Assembly: GCA_030151255.1 (NCBI GenBank)
Contig: JASLED010000066.1
Location: 1 to 48,995 of the forward strand
Source of the DNA: Flavobacterium sp.
GTDB taxonomy: Bacteria; Bacteroidota; Bacteroidia; Flavobacteriales; Flavobacteriaceae
Reading direction: 5' to 3'
Length of the DNA stretch: 48,995 nt
Part shown: piece by piece, positions 16,556 to 25,963 of the stretch
Numbering within the stretch: position 1 is the first letter of the stretch
How the letters are laid out: each line of letters opens with the position of its first letter
Made by a program: the position numbers and the translations under genes
Notes under the pieces: model-generated
What the model was told of the DNA's origin: nothing
The model's input: the letters and a program-made list of their open reading frames with translations, nothing else
The model's database searches: none

Positions 16556-17035
16556 ATGAAAATAGCTGTAGTAATGGGTAGCACATCAGATCTACCAGTA
16601 ATGCAAGAAGGCATTAACATTATTAAAGAATTTGGTATTGATGTTGATGTTGATATTGTATCAGCACACCGAACTCCCGAAAAATTAGTAGACTTTTCTA
16701 CCAATGCTCATCTACGTGGTTATAATGTAATTATTGCTGGCGCTGGCGGAGCTGCGCATTTACCAGGAATGGTTGCCTCAATGTCGCCATTACCTGTAAT
16801 TGGTGTTCCAGTAAAATCTAGTAATTCGATTGATGGATGGGATAGCGTGTTGTCTATTTTACAAATGCCAGGCGGAGTACCTGTTGCAACGGTTGCTTTA
16901 AACGGTGCTAAAAATGCAGGCTTACTGGCGTTGCAAATATTAGGCAGCCAAAATGAAGCAATCAGAAATCAAATGATTGAATATAAAAATGGATTAAGAG
17001 AAGCTGTTTTAAAAGCAGCTGAAAGCATAAAATAA
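16556..17035 (+). CDS. purE: N5-CAIR mutase, class I PurE
   Basis: Converts N5-CAIR to CAIR, the step after PurK. At 159 residues it has the conserved class I motifs: MGSTSDLPVM (residues 7-16), SAHRTPEKL (36-44), GAGGAAHLPGM (62-72), and the VKSSNSIDGWDSVLSI substrate loop (86-101). Presence of purK directly upstream, 3 nt away, agrees with a bacterial N5-CAIR mutase rather than a direct AIR carboxylase. A strong terminator starts inside the last codons. Confidence 0.97.
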   Translation: MKIAVVMGSTSDLPVMQEGINIIKEFGIDVDVDIVSAHRTPEKLVDFSTNAHLRGYNVIIAGAGGAAHLPGMVASMSPLPVIGVPVKSSNSIDGWDSVLSILQMPGGVPVATVALNGAKNAGLLALQILGSQNEAIRNQMIEYKNGLREAVLKAAESIK

Positions 17036-17064
17036 AAAAGGAGCTGAAAATCAGCTCCTTTTTT
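17034..17064 (+). terminator. Terminator of purK-purE
   Basis: A 14-bp stem (17034-17047 and 17051-17064, core GGAGCTGA with TCAGCTCC) has a 3-nt AAA loop and ends in six T. It begins at the purE stop codon. Confidence 0.9.
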
Positions 17065-17207
17065 ATGCGTAAACCTGTCTCAACAAGCTAATAAAATCTT
17101 TTTTTATACTTCGAATCAATTGTACGTTACAAAACATTGCAGTATTATTAACTTATGATTTATCTAAAATAACGTACTTTTATAACTTATAATAAATCAT
17201 GTAAATT

Positions 17208-19238
17208 ATGTCTGTATTTCATAAAAAATTCAACACAATACACAACACAGCTCCTTTTACGCAAATAAAAACGGAAGATTATATACCTGCTTTTCAAAAA
17301 GCAATTGATGATACAAAAGCAGAAATAAATTTAATTGTTGCTAACACAGATGAACCAACATTTAAAAATACCTTAGAAGCACTAGCTTTTACAGGTATGG
17401 AATTAGATATTTTATCAAATATTTTTTTCAATTTAAATTCTGCCGAAACCAATGATGAAATGCAAAAAATTGCACAAGAAATTGCTCCCATGCTTTCTGC
17501 TTTAAGCAATGACATTTTGTTAAATGAAGATTTATTTTTACGAGTAAAAAAAGTTTACAATCAAAAAGAATCTTTAAACCTTACGCCAGAACAAGAAACT
17601 TTATTAACCAAGAATTACAAAAGCTTTGTAAGAAATGGCGCATTGCTAGCCGAAGATAAAAAAGAACGATTAAGAGCTATTGATGCCGAGTTATCTACCA
17701 CTTCTTTAAAATTTGGAGAAAATGTTTTGGCAGAAACGCATAATTACCAACTTTATATTACCGATGAAAAAGAGTTAGCGGGCTTACCTGAAGGAACAAT
17801 TGAAGAAGCTAAAGCATTGGCTGAACAAGAAGGTAAAAATGGATGGATTTTTACATTAGATTATCCAAGTTACATTCCGTTTATGACATATGCTGATAAT
17901 CGTGAGTTGAGAAAAGAATTGGCAATTGCTGCTGGTAAAAAAGCCTTTAAAGCCAACGAATTTAACAATGAAGAAAACGTTTTGAAAATTGTGCAATTAC
18001 GTCACGAAAGAGCAAATTTATTGGGTTATGCAACTCATGCAAATTTTGTATTAGAGGAGCGCATGGCACAAAATCCAGAAAAAGTAATTACTTTTTTAAG
18101 TGACTTATTAGCTAAGGCAAAACCTGCAGCTGATAGAGAATTTGCAGAACTTTCTGCTTTTGCAAAAGAATTAGATGCTATAGAAACCTTAGAAAAATGG
18201 GATGGAGCTTATTATTCTGAAAAATTAAAACAACAGCGTTTTAACTTAGATGACGAATTACTAAAACCTTACTTTCAGCTAGAAAATGTTTTAGACGGTG
18301 CTTACCAAGTAGCCAACAAATTATATGGTTTAGTTTTTACAGAAGTAAATTCTATAGAAAAATACCATGCAGATGTTCGTACATTTGAAGTAACAGATGA
18401 AAACGGAAACTTTGTAGCTGTTTTCTATACTGATTTCTTTCCTAGAAAAGGAAAGCGAAATGGTGCTTGGATGACATCTTTCAAAAATCAATATATCAAA
18501 GATGGAATAAATGAAAGACCACATATTTCAATCGTATGCAACTTTACAAAACCAACCGCTACAAAACCATCATTGCTTACGTTTAATGAAGTTGTAACGT
18601 TATTTCATGAATTTGGGCATGCATTACACGGCATGTTGGCCAATACAACTTATCCGTCATTATCGGGTACAAACGTGTATTGGGATTTTGTAGAATTACC
18701 AAGTCAAATAATGGAAAACTGGTGTTTTGAAAAAGAAGCATTAGAATTGTTTGCTAAACATTACCAAACTGGAGAAACTATTCCGATGGAATTAATTGAA
18801 AAAATTAAAGAAAGCGCAAATTTCTTAGAAGGAATTGCTACAATGCGCCAATTGAGTTTTGGTTTATTAGATATGGGATGGCACGGACAAGATCCTTCAA
18901 CAATAACAAATTTAAAGGAATTTGAAACACAACAGTTTCAGTCTACACAACAATATCCTGATGTAAAAGAAAATGCAATGAGTACTTCATTTTCACATAT
19001 TTTTCAAGGAGGATATTCTTCTGGTTATTACAGTTACAAATGGGCTGAAGTTTTAGATGCTGATGCGTTTGCATATTTTAAAACAAATGGCATTTTTAAT
19101 AAAGAAATTGCAAGTAAGTTTAAAAACAATATTTTATCGCAAGGTGGTAGCCAACACCCGATGATTTTATACAAACACTTTAGAGGACAAGAACCTACGC
19201 CAGAAGCATTGCTTCAACGTGCTGGATTACTTTCTTAA
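17208..19238 (+). CDS. dcp: M3 family oligopeptidase, Dcp-like
   Basis: A 676-residue cytoplasmic zinc metallopeptidase close in length and layout to peptidyl-dipeptidase Dcp. No signal peptide is present. The zinc motif HEFGH is at residues 467-471, with the third ligand Glu496 in DFVELPSQIMENW. The C-terminal SHIFQGGYSSGYYSYKWAEVLDADAF segment contains the substrate-binding His/Tyr residues of the family. It likely degrades short peptides taken up or made by other peptidases. The gene stands alone: purE's terminator lies upstream, a strong hairpin downstream. A TACTTTTA box near 17175-17182 is a possible weak promoter. Oligopeptidase A is the alternative within M3. Confidence 0.92.
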   Translation: MSVFHKKFNTIHNTAPFTQIKTEDYIPAFQKAIDDTKAEINLIVANTDEPTFKNTLEALAFTGMELDILSNIFFNLNSAETNDEMQKIAQEIAPMLSALSNDILLNEDLFLRVKKVYNQKESLNLTPEQETLLTKNYKSFVRNGALLAEDKKERLRAIDAELSTTSLKFGENVLAETHNYQLYITDEKELAGLPEGTIEEAKALAEQEGKNGWIFTLDYPSYIPFMTYADNRELRKELAIAAGKKAFKANEFNNEENVLKIVQLRHERANLLGYATHANFVLEERMAQNPEKVITFLSDLLAKAKPAADREFAELSAFAKELDAIETLEKWDGAYYSEKLKQQRFNLDDELLKPYFQLENVLDGAYQVANKLYGLVFTEVNSIEKYHADVRTFEVTDENGNFVAVFYTDFFPRKGKRNGAWMTSFKNQYIKDGINERPHISIVCNFTKPTATKPSLLTFNEVVTLFHEFGHALHGMLANTTYPSLSGTNVYWDFVELPSQIMENWCFEKEALELFAKHYQTGETIPMELIEKIKESANFLEGIATMRQLSFGLLDMGWHGQDPSTITNLKEFETQQFQSTQQYPDVKENAMSTSFSHIFQGGYSSGYYSYKWAEVLDADAFAYFKTNGIFNKEIASKFKNNILSQGGSQHPMILYKHFRGQEPTPEALLQRAGLLS

Positions 19239-19251
19239 AACTATTTATTAT

Positions 19252-19285
19252 AAAAAAAGAGTTCTAAATCTAGAACTCTTTTTTT
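19252..19285 (+). terminator. Terminator after the M3 peptidase gene
   Basis: A 15-bp stem (19252-19266 and 19271-19285, core AGAGTTCTA with TAGAACTCT) has an AATC loop and eight T. It lies 13 nt past the stop codon. Confidence 0.9.
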
Positions 19286-19288
19286 TCA

Positions 19289-19737
19289 CACAAAACAACA
19301 ATTTCATTTTCTTCTTCAATTTATCTTCTTCAACAATGCTCATAGCAAAAACATTGTGTTTTACGAATACTTATTGTAGTTTGTTATAAACAAATCTTTA
19401 TTTTAACCAAAAATATTAAAAAAAAACCATAAACACAAAAGAAAAAGAGTAAATAATATCATTAAAAAACAACATTAATTTATTTTATGCATTTATCATT
19501 AGTTATTTAACAATTACATAAATATAGTAATAATCTGTTTATTTTGACTATGATAAATATCAACTATCAAATAAATATTAATTTTCTTTAAATAGTAAAA
19601 TCTAAAAAACATCAATAAACACTTATTTTTAGATAATTTTTAAGCTTTTAAGAATAGATATTATTCTTTTTTATCTCTAAAAAACACATAGAAATAATAC
19701 AACTCATCAAATTATAAAGAAGCTAATGCTATTCAAT
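19289..19737. other. Long AT-rich spacer, nothing recognised
   Basis: About 450 nt lie between two converging genes that each have their own terminator. The longest open stretches are under 20 codons. No repeat, hairpin with U tract, tRNA-like fold or TAnnTTTG box with a following gene is seen. It may be neutral spacer or the remains of a lost gene. Confidence 0.5.
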
Positions 19738-19770
19738 AAAAAAGGGAAATCGAACTGATTTCCCTTTTTT
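19738..19770 (-). terminator. Terminator after the alpha-2-macroglobulin-like gene
   Basis: A 14-bp stem, AAAAAAGGGAAATC (19738-19751) and GATTTCCCTTTTTT (19757-19770), has a 5-nt loop and lies 3 nt past the minus-strand stop codon. Confidence 0.9.
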
Positions 19771-19773
19771 ATT

Positions 19774-22700
19774 TTAATTGTTTAATATTTTTACGTCTTG
19801 ACCAACGCTATTGGCATTCATTTCTGGCGCATATACACTTTGTAAAGTTGTAATTCCATTTGAGAAATACCCTGCATTATTTGCACGAACATCATATTCA
19901 AAAACATAATTTCCTTTGCTCAAATAAGTCATAAAGAAATTAGATGCTGTATCTCTCGTTTCTTCATAATAACCTAATCCGTTTTTATACTTATATCCAG
20001 ATAATACGTTTATAGGTTCAAAACCACTTGCGCGCATATCTTTTAATTGTACAAATTCCATATCACGATCAATTGTAATCTCTAAACGAATTGTAACTAC
20101 ATCTCCTACCTTAATTGGTGTTTCATTTGTAATTGCACGTAAAACTTGTCCGTTTGCTGTGTTTGCTTTAATAAACAATTGCTTATTGAATTGAATGGCT
20201 GAAGATCCTGAGTTTTTAATTTTATTCAAATCTTCAAAATATTGCCAATACATTCCTCCATATGCAATTCCAGCTGATGGTTTATCCAATTCTACAACTC
20301 CCATCTTCTCTTTAATTTCATTACCTAACCAAGTTTTTTGATAATAACCTGCGCTCAGTTGCTCTGATTTAGTGAAAGAAATTGGATAACCTGCTACTTT
20401 TACATCTATCTTATGATCTGAAGTAACCCAGTTTTTACCTAAACGCATTAATGCATAAACTGCTTTTGTTGTTGCTTTAGAAGAACGCCAAGAAGTAGTT
20501 TGTTTATTTTTTAGCAACCAAACTTTCATTTCTTCAATTGCGTTTGCGTATTTAGTTGCATCAACTGCGTTAGCAGCTTCCATAATCATTACTTGTGTTT
20601 CTATTGGTGCATTATACCAAAACCAACCTGATTTGTTTTCTTTCCAATACATTCCCATTTCTTCGCTTTCTACTGCTTTTTCCATGATGCTTTTTACATA
20701 AGCTTGAGCTGTTTTTGTTTCACCAAAATTTTGTAATACAATTGCTTTCATCGCCGTAGAAAACAAATCATCAGAAGGTTTACTTTCTGCTAATTCTTTT
20801 CGGAAACTTGCCAACATAGCCGCGTATTTATCTTTTACTTTTACCTCATCTTTAAACAAAGATCTTACGTATAAATAATGGATATCTAAAACAGACGTAT
20901 CTTTCGTTTTATTTTTTTGGAAATTGATATAATGTTGCTCATCTAAATAAGCAATTGCTTTTTTCAACACATCTGATTCTGTGGATGACATTGATAAAAC
21001 GCCCATATTTTTCATTGTTCCAAATCCTTCAACAATTGACTGAGTGATATAGATATTTGAAGTATCACCAGCATACCAAGGAAAACCTCCATCTTGATTT
21101 TGAGCATCAACCAAACGACTTACTTCTGCTTGATATTCTGCACTCATTTTATTTAAGTCAAATAAAACCGCTAAACGTTTCATTTGCTCTGTTTCATTTG
21201 CTGCTTCTCTCACCCAAGGCGTTTCTGCAATTAATACATTTTTAAGTTCTTGGTTTTGTTCTAACTTAGAAGTAATACCTCCTTGTTTTGACCAATAATC
21301 GAAAACTTGTTTGATGTTTGGATTGCTGTTGATTAGATTAACTGCAATTGCATTTGCAAATACCTTTGCAAAGGTTTGATCGGTTGATTTATACTGCGAT
21401 TCCTTTATACTTGGCAATGCCAAAATAGCTGTCCAAGCAGGATTTGTAGTTAACTCTAACGTAAGTTTATAGTTTTCTAAAGTTGCCGATTTTCTGTTTT
21501 CTAATGTTGTAAAATTGAAAAGTTTATTTTGACCTTCTTTTACATACAACGGCATTGTTTCGGTAACCAACATACGATTTGACAATACGGGAATTGCACC
21601 TTCTTCTCCATCGCTAAATGAGCCAGCTTTTGCTATAATTCTATAACCTAATGCCTCAATATCTTTTGGAATATTAATTACCCATGACACAACTGCATTT
21701 CCGTTTTTATCTAATGAAAAGTTTTGTGAACTATTTTCTCCTTTAGAAAATAATTGAACTGATTCATTTGTTAACACATTAAAGAAAGTAAGCTCTGCAA
21801 CACCGCTTAAGTTTTTATCACTTAGGTTTGCTACTTTTGCAGATATTGTAATATGATCATCTTCACGTACAAATCGTGGCATATTTGGCGCAACCATTAA
21901 TTCTTTTTGTGTTTGTACCAATTGCTCTACGTAAGCATTTTTAAGCTCTTTTGTATGAGCAAATGCGCTAAATCTCCATTGTGTAAGTGCTTCTGGTGCT
22001 GTAAATGAAAAACTTACATTTCCTTTTTCATCTGTTTGTAATGTTGGGTAAAAGAAAGCTGTTTCTTGCAAGTTTTTTCTTATCTGAACAACTGGCTCTG
22101 CTTTCTCTTTTATTGCTATTGCTTTCGATTCAGGCTCATAACCTGTAATTATTATTTCACCAGAATCCTTATCACTTTTACTATTAAAATGTTCATAGCT
22201 AACATCAACAGCATCATTACTTGGGGCTGCTCCAAACGTTCCAGTTACGTTATTTGCCGTTTTGCTCAACGTAGACATACCTCTAATTCTAATATTTCCT
22301 CCAGAATTAAAAGAAAAACCATACATATTTAAAGTAACAGGATTTGAAAAACTTTGAAAAGTTGCCGAATTATTGATAGCTAACAACTCACGAGCATATG
22401 TTGCTTGATTAAAGTTATAGGTATAAAAATCAGAATCGTGTCCCATTGCATAATAATCACCTCTAAAACCTGTGGTGTACGACAAATTGCGTTGGAATTG
22501 ATCTAAAGAAGCATCATACATACCAGCAACTACTTCTGCTAGCATTTTATCTTTATTTTCTCCCGATACTTTTAAACTCCAAGTTTCTTTTTGTCCTGGC
22601 GTAATTTTATCTCTAAACGTACTAAGTTCAATTTTTAAATCATCTGCATTATCAATTGTTTTTAGATTTACATCATTTTTCACAATTGCATTATGCTTCA

Positions 22701-25700
22701 CAGCAATGAATGAAACTTTTACTTGCTGATTATCTGTAATTGGCAATTCAAAATAACTTGCCTTTCTATTTACCTCAAGCTGTTTTTTCTGTTTCAAATA
22801 TCCGTTTACAAAAACACTTGCAATTACTGTTGTATTGTTTTCACCACTTTGCAATCTGATTTTTGCAATATCGCCTTTTTTATATGTATCCTTATCAGCT
22901 TTTGCTGTTAAAAGTTTATAGATAATACCTGGCTCTTCTTTTGTATTGTCATAATAAAATGAGTGAGAAACTTCTACTTTATTGCCATTGTCATACACCC
23001 AACCTTTTAACAAGTAATTTCCTGATTTTAATTTTCTTGCCTCAGGAAATGCTACTTCATTTTCTTTTGCTGTGTCAAATGATTTTGAGAAAACTCTTTT
23101 TCCTTCTTTCCATTTCGACACATTTGCTTCGTCTCCATATGCTGTATATGGAAATAAAGCCACAAACTCATCATACGAATACAATTCATAATCTACTGAT
23201 GAATATCCAGTTCCTGGCAATAACATACGCAATGGATGAGGAGCATCTACTTCGTAGATATTAATTTCTCCTTTTGCAGCAAATGGTTCATTATTTAAGT
23301 TTGTTGTTTTTACTGCAATTTTTTCTAATTGATTGTTTGTAACATTAGGAGCAACACTAATTGGTAATTGTAATTGAATATTTCTATCACCTACAAAAAC
23401 GGTTTGCGTTGTTGATTGAGTTTCGCCACTAATATCTGTTACATCAATATAAACCACATATGAATCAATTCTTAAATTATCAGCATCGTAATTCTCTCTT
23501 TGCGGAACAGCCTTAAACGGGATACTGAAATTTCCGGCATCATTTGTAGTTACTTCTCCTTCTGTAATTGTTACTTTATCACGATAATTTGGCCATCCGT
23601 AATAACCGTTTACACGATATTGATAGCCCGAATAACGTTCAACTCTATATTTTACCTTAGCTCCGCCAACTGTAGCACCAGAAAAATCTAATGCTTTTCC
23701 TTTTACGGCAACTTCTTCGTTAAATTTAAAGATATCTTTTATTGCATCCATTGTAACTTCAAACTTTGGACGCTTGTATTCTTCTACCGAAATATCGTAG
23801 TACGAATTTATTTCTTCTCCTTTGTGTGTTACCTCTAAATGATAGTTGCCTAAAAGGCCATTTGTTGGAATAATAAATTCGCCATGGATAGATCCGAAAG
23901 CATTTGTTTTTGCTTTTACTTTGGATACATCTTCGCCGTTTGCGTTATACAAAGTGACAATAATTTCCTGATTTGGCACTACTTGTTTTGTTTTTGCCTT
24001 TTCACTTGCAAGAATTGCTTTAAAATAAATTACCTGCCCAGGGCGATAAATTGCTCGGTCTGTAATAATTTTTGCAGTGATGTATGCCTCGTTTTCTACA
24101 ATATCATCTGTTATACTATTTCTAGATACATATGCGCTATAAAAAACTTGCTCTCCTTTTACTCCGTAATACAAACGATTAACGTCTGTCGGGAAATCTA
24201 CTGTAAATTCTCCATTTGCATCAGTTTGTATTGAAGTTTCCCAATAACCTTTTGTCATTTGTTTTTTTGGACCATTTGCCAAAATAACTGAATTATTTGC
24301 CTTTGGTTTTCCGGTACCGCGATCATACAATCTAAACTTATTCATTTTTTGTATAAAACCGCTATTGGTAACATTTACAGTAGACATTGTAATAATGTCT
24401 TTTCCGTCTTTTACCTCATCAAACTCTTTATTAGCTATCAATACAATGTATCTTCCTGCTTTTAAAGGTTTCAATTCTACTTGAGTTGAATGTCCTTTAT
24501 AATCAGTAAAAGGTTTTAAGGCAATAGAATAATCCGATACTTTTTCATAAGCAGAAACTATTTGCTGATAACCTTCTAAAGTATTTGGAACAGCTATATT
24601 AAAATCCTTATCGTCACTAATATACTTTATTACTTTTACAAAAAGTGTTGGCGTATTTTTATGCGTAAGCGTAAGAACATTACTTACATCTGGTAAAATA
24701 AACAACTCCGAATTCATATTTAATGATGGAGCTTCTACTGCATTTTTAATATCCGTTAAGCGTTTTGATACATCGGTATTCGGAAACTTATTTAATGCTT
24801 TGTCAATAAAACTAATTAATGTAGCACCAATTGTTTCGTTTATTTTTTTATCATCAGATTGTTGTAAGTAAACTTTATACAAATATTGAGCAGTACCTTC
24901 ATATACCAATGAAGAATTTGGATATTTTGCTACTAAATCTTGATAAATTTTATTTTCTGTTACAAAATCATTTGTAGACGGAAATAACTGCAACGAATAA
25001 ATTGTTGTATAGGCAGCCAATTCATTTTGTCCGGATTTTTGTAAGCGATCAATTACATCATTAACCAGTTTTTTAGCTTGATTTTGTTTTGCTGTGGTTT
25101 GATCATCGCCACCATACCACGCATACGACATTAGATAAGCTGCGTAATCTAACTGCAAAGCATCGGCTAAACTAAATTTACTGAAATCTACCTTATAATT
25201 TTCGATGGTTTGAAATACATCATTCCACTCACCTACTTTTGCAGTTGGCGATTTTTTTGCCAAAGCAATCGCTTCTTCAAATTTTAGTTGAATAACTTTC
25301 TCAAAATCAGCTTTGGTCCAAAAACGAACATCCGAGCTATTTTGTTTATCTATGGTTGTTCTACCATTAATTAAATAACGATTAGAATCGTAATAATAAC
25401 TATACAAATGCGCCAAATAACTTTCGATAATTGCTTTGTATTCGCCTTTTGCATTTTTTGCTTCATTATCAAATTGAGTCAAAATAGAGTTTACATCATA
25501 TTCTTTCTCTTCTTTGGTTGTAATATTAATTTTAGCTTCATAGAACATTGCCTTTAAAATACTCGGATAATCTTTTGCCTTTTTAGACAAAACCATTACC
25601 TCTTGTACCTCTGGCAATAAGCTTTTCATTTCCTGATTGGCTTCTTTTGTTTCGATACTTTTCCACAATTCTTGAATTTTACTGTTTGGTTGCTGAGCAA

Positions 25701-25749
25701 ATCCAAATAATGGAGCAAGTATCATTAAGTACAGATTTAATCTTTTCAT
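19774..25749 (-). CDS. Large alpha-2-macroglobulin family protein without thioester cysteine
   Basis: A 1991-residue exported protein (signal peptide MKRLNLYLMILAPLFGFAQ, no lipobox). An alpha-helical N-terminal region (about 20-340) precedes macroglobulin-type beta domains. MG-like sequence with VEEYKRPKFEV lies near residues 654-664, the A2M segment (AFFYPTLQTDEKGNVSF) near 1230-1250, and the alpha-helical thioester domain at about 1430-1760. The thioester site, CxEQ in active members, reads STDQ here (Ser1455 to Gln1458, within YKSTDQTFAKVFANA), so it cannot form the covalent bond. A short GGNIRIRGMSTLS stretch (RIRG at 1154-1157) between MG domains resembles the TonB-receptor plug motif. 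Family members trap proteases or act in envelope surveillance; here a structural or non-covalent role is inferred. No pbpC lies next to it. Confidence 0.9.
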   Translation of the reverse strand: MKRLNLYLMILAPLFGFAQQPNSKIQELWKSIETKEANQEMKSLLPEVQEVMVLSKKAKDYPSILKAMFYEAKINITTKEEKEYDVNSILTQFDNEAKNAKGEYKAIIESYLAHLYSYYYDSNRYLINGRTTIDKQNSSDVRFWTKADFEKVIQLKFEEAIALAKKSPTAKVGEWNDVFQTIENYKVDFSKFSLADALQLDYAAYLMSYAWYGGDDQTTAKQNQAKKLVNDVIDRLQKSGQNELAAYTTIYSLQLFPSTNDFVTENKIYQDLVAKYPNSSLVYEGTAQYLYKVYLQQSDDKKINETIGATLISFIDKALNKFPNTDVSKRLTDIKNAVEAPSLNMNSELFILPDVSNVLTLTHKNTPTLFVKVIKYISDDKDFNIAVPNTLEGYQQIVSAYEKVSDYSIALKPFTDYKGHSTQVELKPLKAGRYIVLIANKEFDEVKDGKDIITMSTVNVTNSGFIQKMNKFRLYDRGTGKPKANNSVILANGPKKQMTKGYWETSIQTDANGEFTVDFPTDVNRLYYGVKGEQVFYSAYVSRNSITDDIVENEAYITAKIITDRAIYRPGQVIYFKAILASEKAKTKQVVPNQEIIVTLYNANGEDVSKVKAKTNAFGSIHGEFIIPTNGLLGNYHLEVTHKGEEINSYYDISVEEYKRPKFEVTMDAIKDIFKFNEEVAVKGKALDFSGATVGGAKVKYRVERYSGYQYRVNGYYGWPNYRDKVTITEGEVTTNDAGNFSIPFKAVPQRENYDADNLRIDSYVVYIDVTDISGETQSTTQTVFVGDRNIQLQLPISVAPNVTNNQLEKIAVKTTNLNNEPFAAKGEINIYEVDAPHPLRMLLPGTGYSSVDYELYSYDEFVALFPYTAYGDEANVSKWKEGKRVFSKSFDTAKENEVAFPEARKLKSGNYLLKGWVYDNGNKVEVSHSFYYDNTKEEPGIIYKLLTAKADKDTYKKGDIAKIRLQSGENNTTVIASVFVNGYLKQKKQLEVNRKASYFELPITDNQQVKVSFIAVKHNAIVKNDVNLKTIDNADDLKIELSTFRDKITPGQKETWSLKVSGENKDKMLAEVVAGMYDASLDQFQRNLSYTTGFRGDYYAMGHDSDFYTYNFNQATYARELLAINNSATFQSFSNPVTLNMYGFSFNSGGNIRIRGMSTLSKTANNVTGTFGAAPSNDAVDVSYEHFNSKSDKDSGEIIITGYEPESKAIAIKEKAEPVVQIRKNLQETAFFYPTLQTDEKGNVSFSFTAPEALTQWRFSAFAHTKELKNAYVEQLVQTQKELMVAPNMPRFVREDDHITISAKVANLSDKNLSGVAELTFFNVLTNESVQLFSKGENSSQNFSLDKNGNAVVSWVINIPKDIEALGYRIIAKAGSFSDGEEGAIPVLSNRMLVTETMPLYVKEGQNKLFNFTTLENRKSATLENYKLTLELTTNPAWTAILALPSIKESQYKSTDQTFAKVFANAIAVNLINSNPNIKQVFDYWSKQGGITSKLEQNQELKNVLIAETPWVREAANETEQMKRLAVLFDLNKMSAEYQAEVSRLVDAQNQDGGFPWYAGDTSNIYITQSIVEGFGTMKNMGVLSMSSTESDVLKKAIAYLDEQHYINFQKNKTKDTSVLDIHYLYVRSLFKDEVKVKDKYAAMLASFRKELAESKPSDDLFSTAMKAIVLQNFGETKTAQAYVKSIMEKAVESEEMGMYWKENKSGWFWYNAPIETQVMIMEAANAVDATKYANAIEEMKVWLLKNKQTTSWRSSKATTKAVYALMRLGKNWVTSDHKIDVKVAGYPISFTKSEQLSAGYYQKTWLGNEIKEKMGVVELDKPSAGIAYGGMYWQYFEDLNKIKNSGSSAIQFNKQLFIKANTANGQVLRAITNETPIKVGDVVTIRLEITIDRDMEFVQLKDMRASGFEPINVLSGYKYKNGLGYYEETRDTASNFFMTYLSKGNYVFEYDVRANNAGYFSNGITTLQSVYAPEMNANSVGQDVKILNN

Positions 25750-25907
25750 AATAATACAATTAATGGAGCTAAAGATAATTCTTTTTACGAACGAATATTA
25801 AGATTTATTAGGCATTATCTATCAATTTCTATTTATTTATAATTTTCACAACTTTTTTAAATCATAAAATCAGTAATATTACAATCAGACATTATTCTTC
25901 CTAAAAT

Positions 25908-25943
25908 ACAAAACCACCAATGCAATAACATTAGTGGTTTTGT
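25908..25943 (-). terminator. Terminator after the M28 peptidase gene
   Basis: A stem of ACAAAACCAC paired with GTGGTTTTGT plus an inner AATG/CATT, with one C-A mismatch and a 6-nt loop, lies 20 nt past the minus-strand stop codon. Confidence 0.8.
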
Positions 25944-25963
25944 AATATAATATTTTTTAAATT

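Noticed and set aside
22941..23264. Plus-strand open frames of 60-116 codons inside the macroglobulin gene.
   Set aside because: All lie antisense to a well-supported coding region and have random hydrophobic composition.
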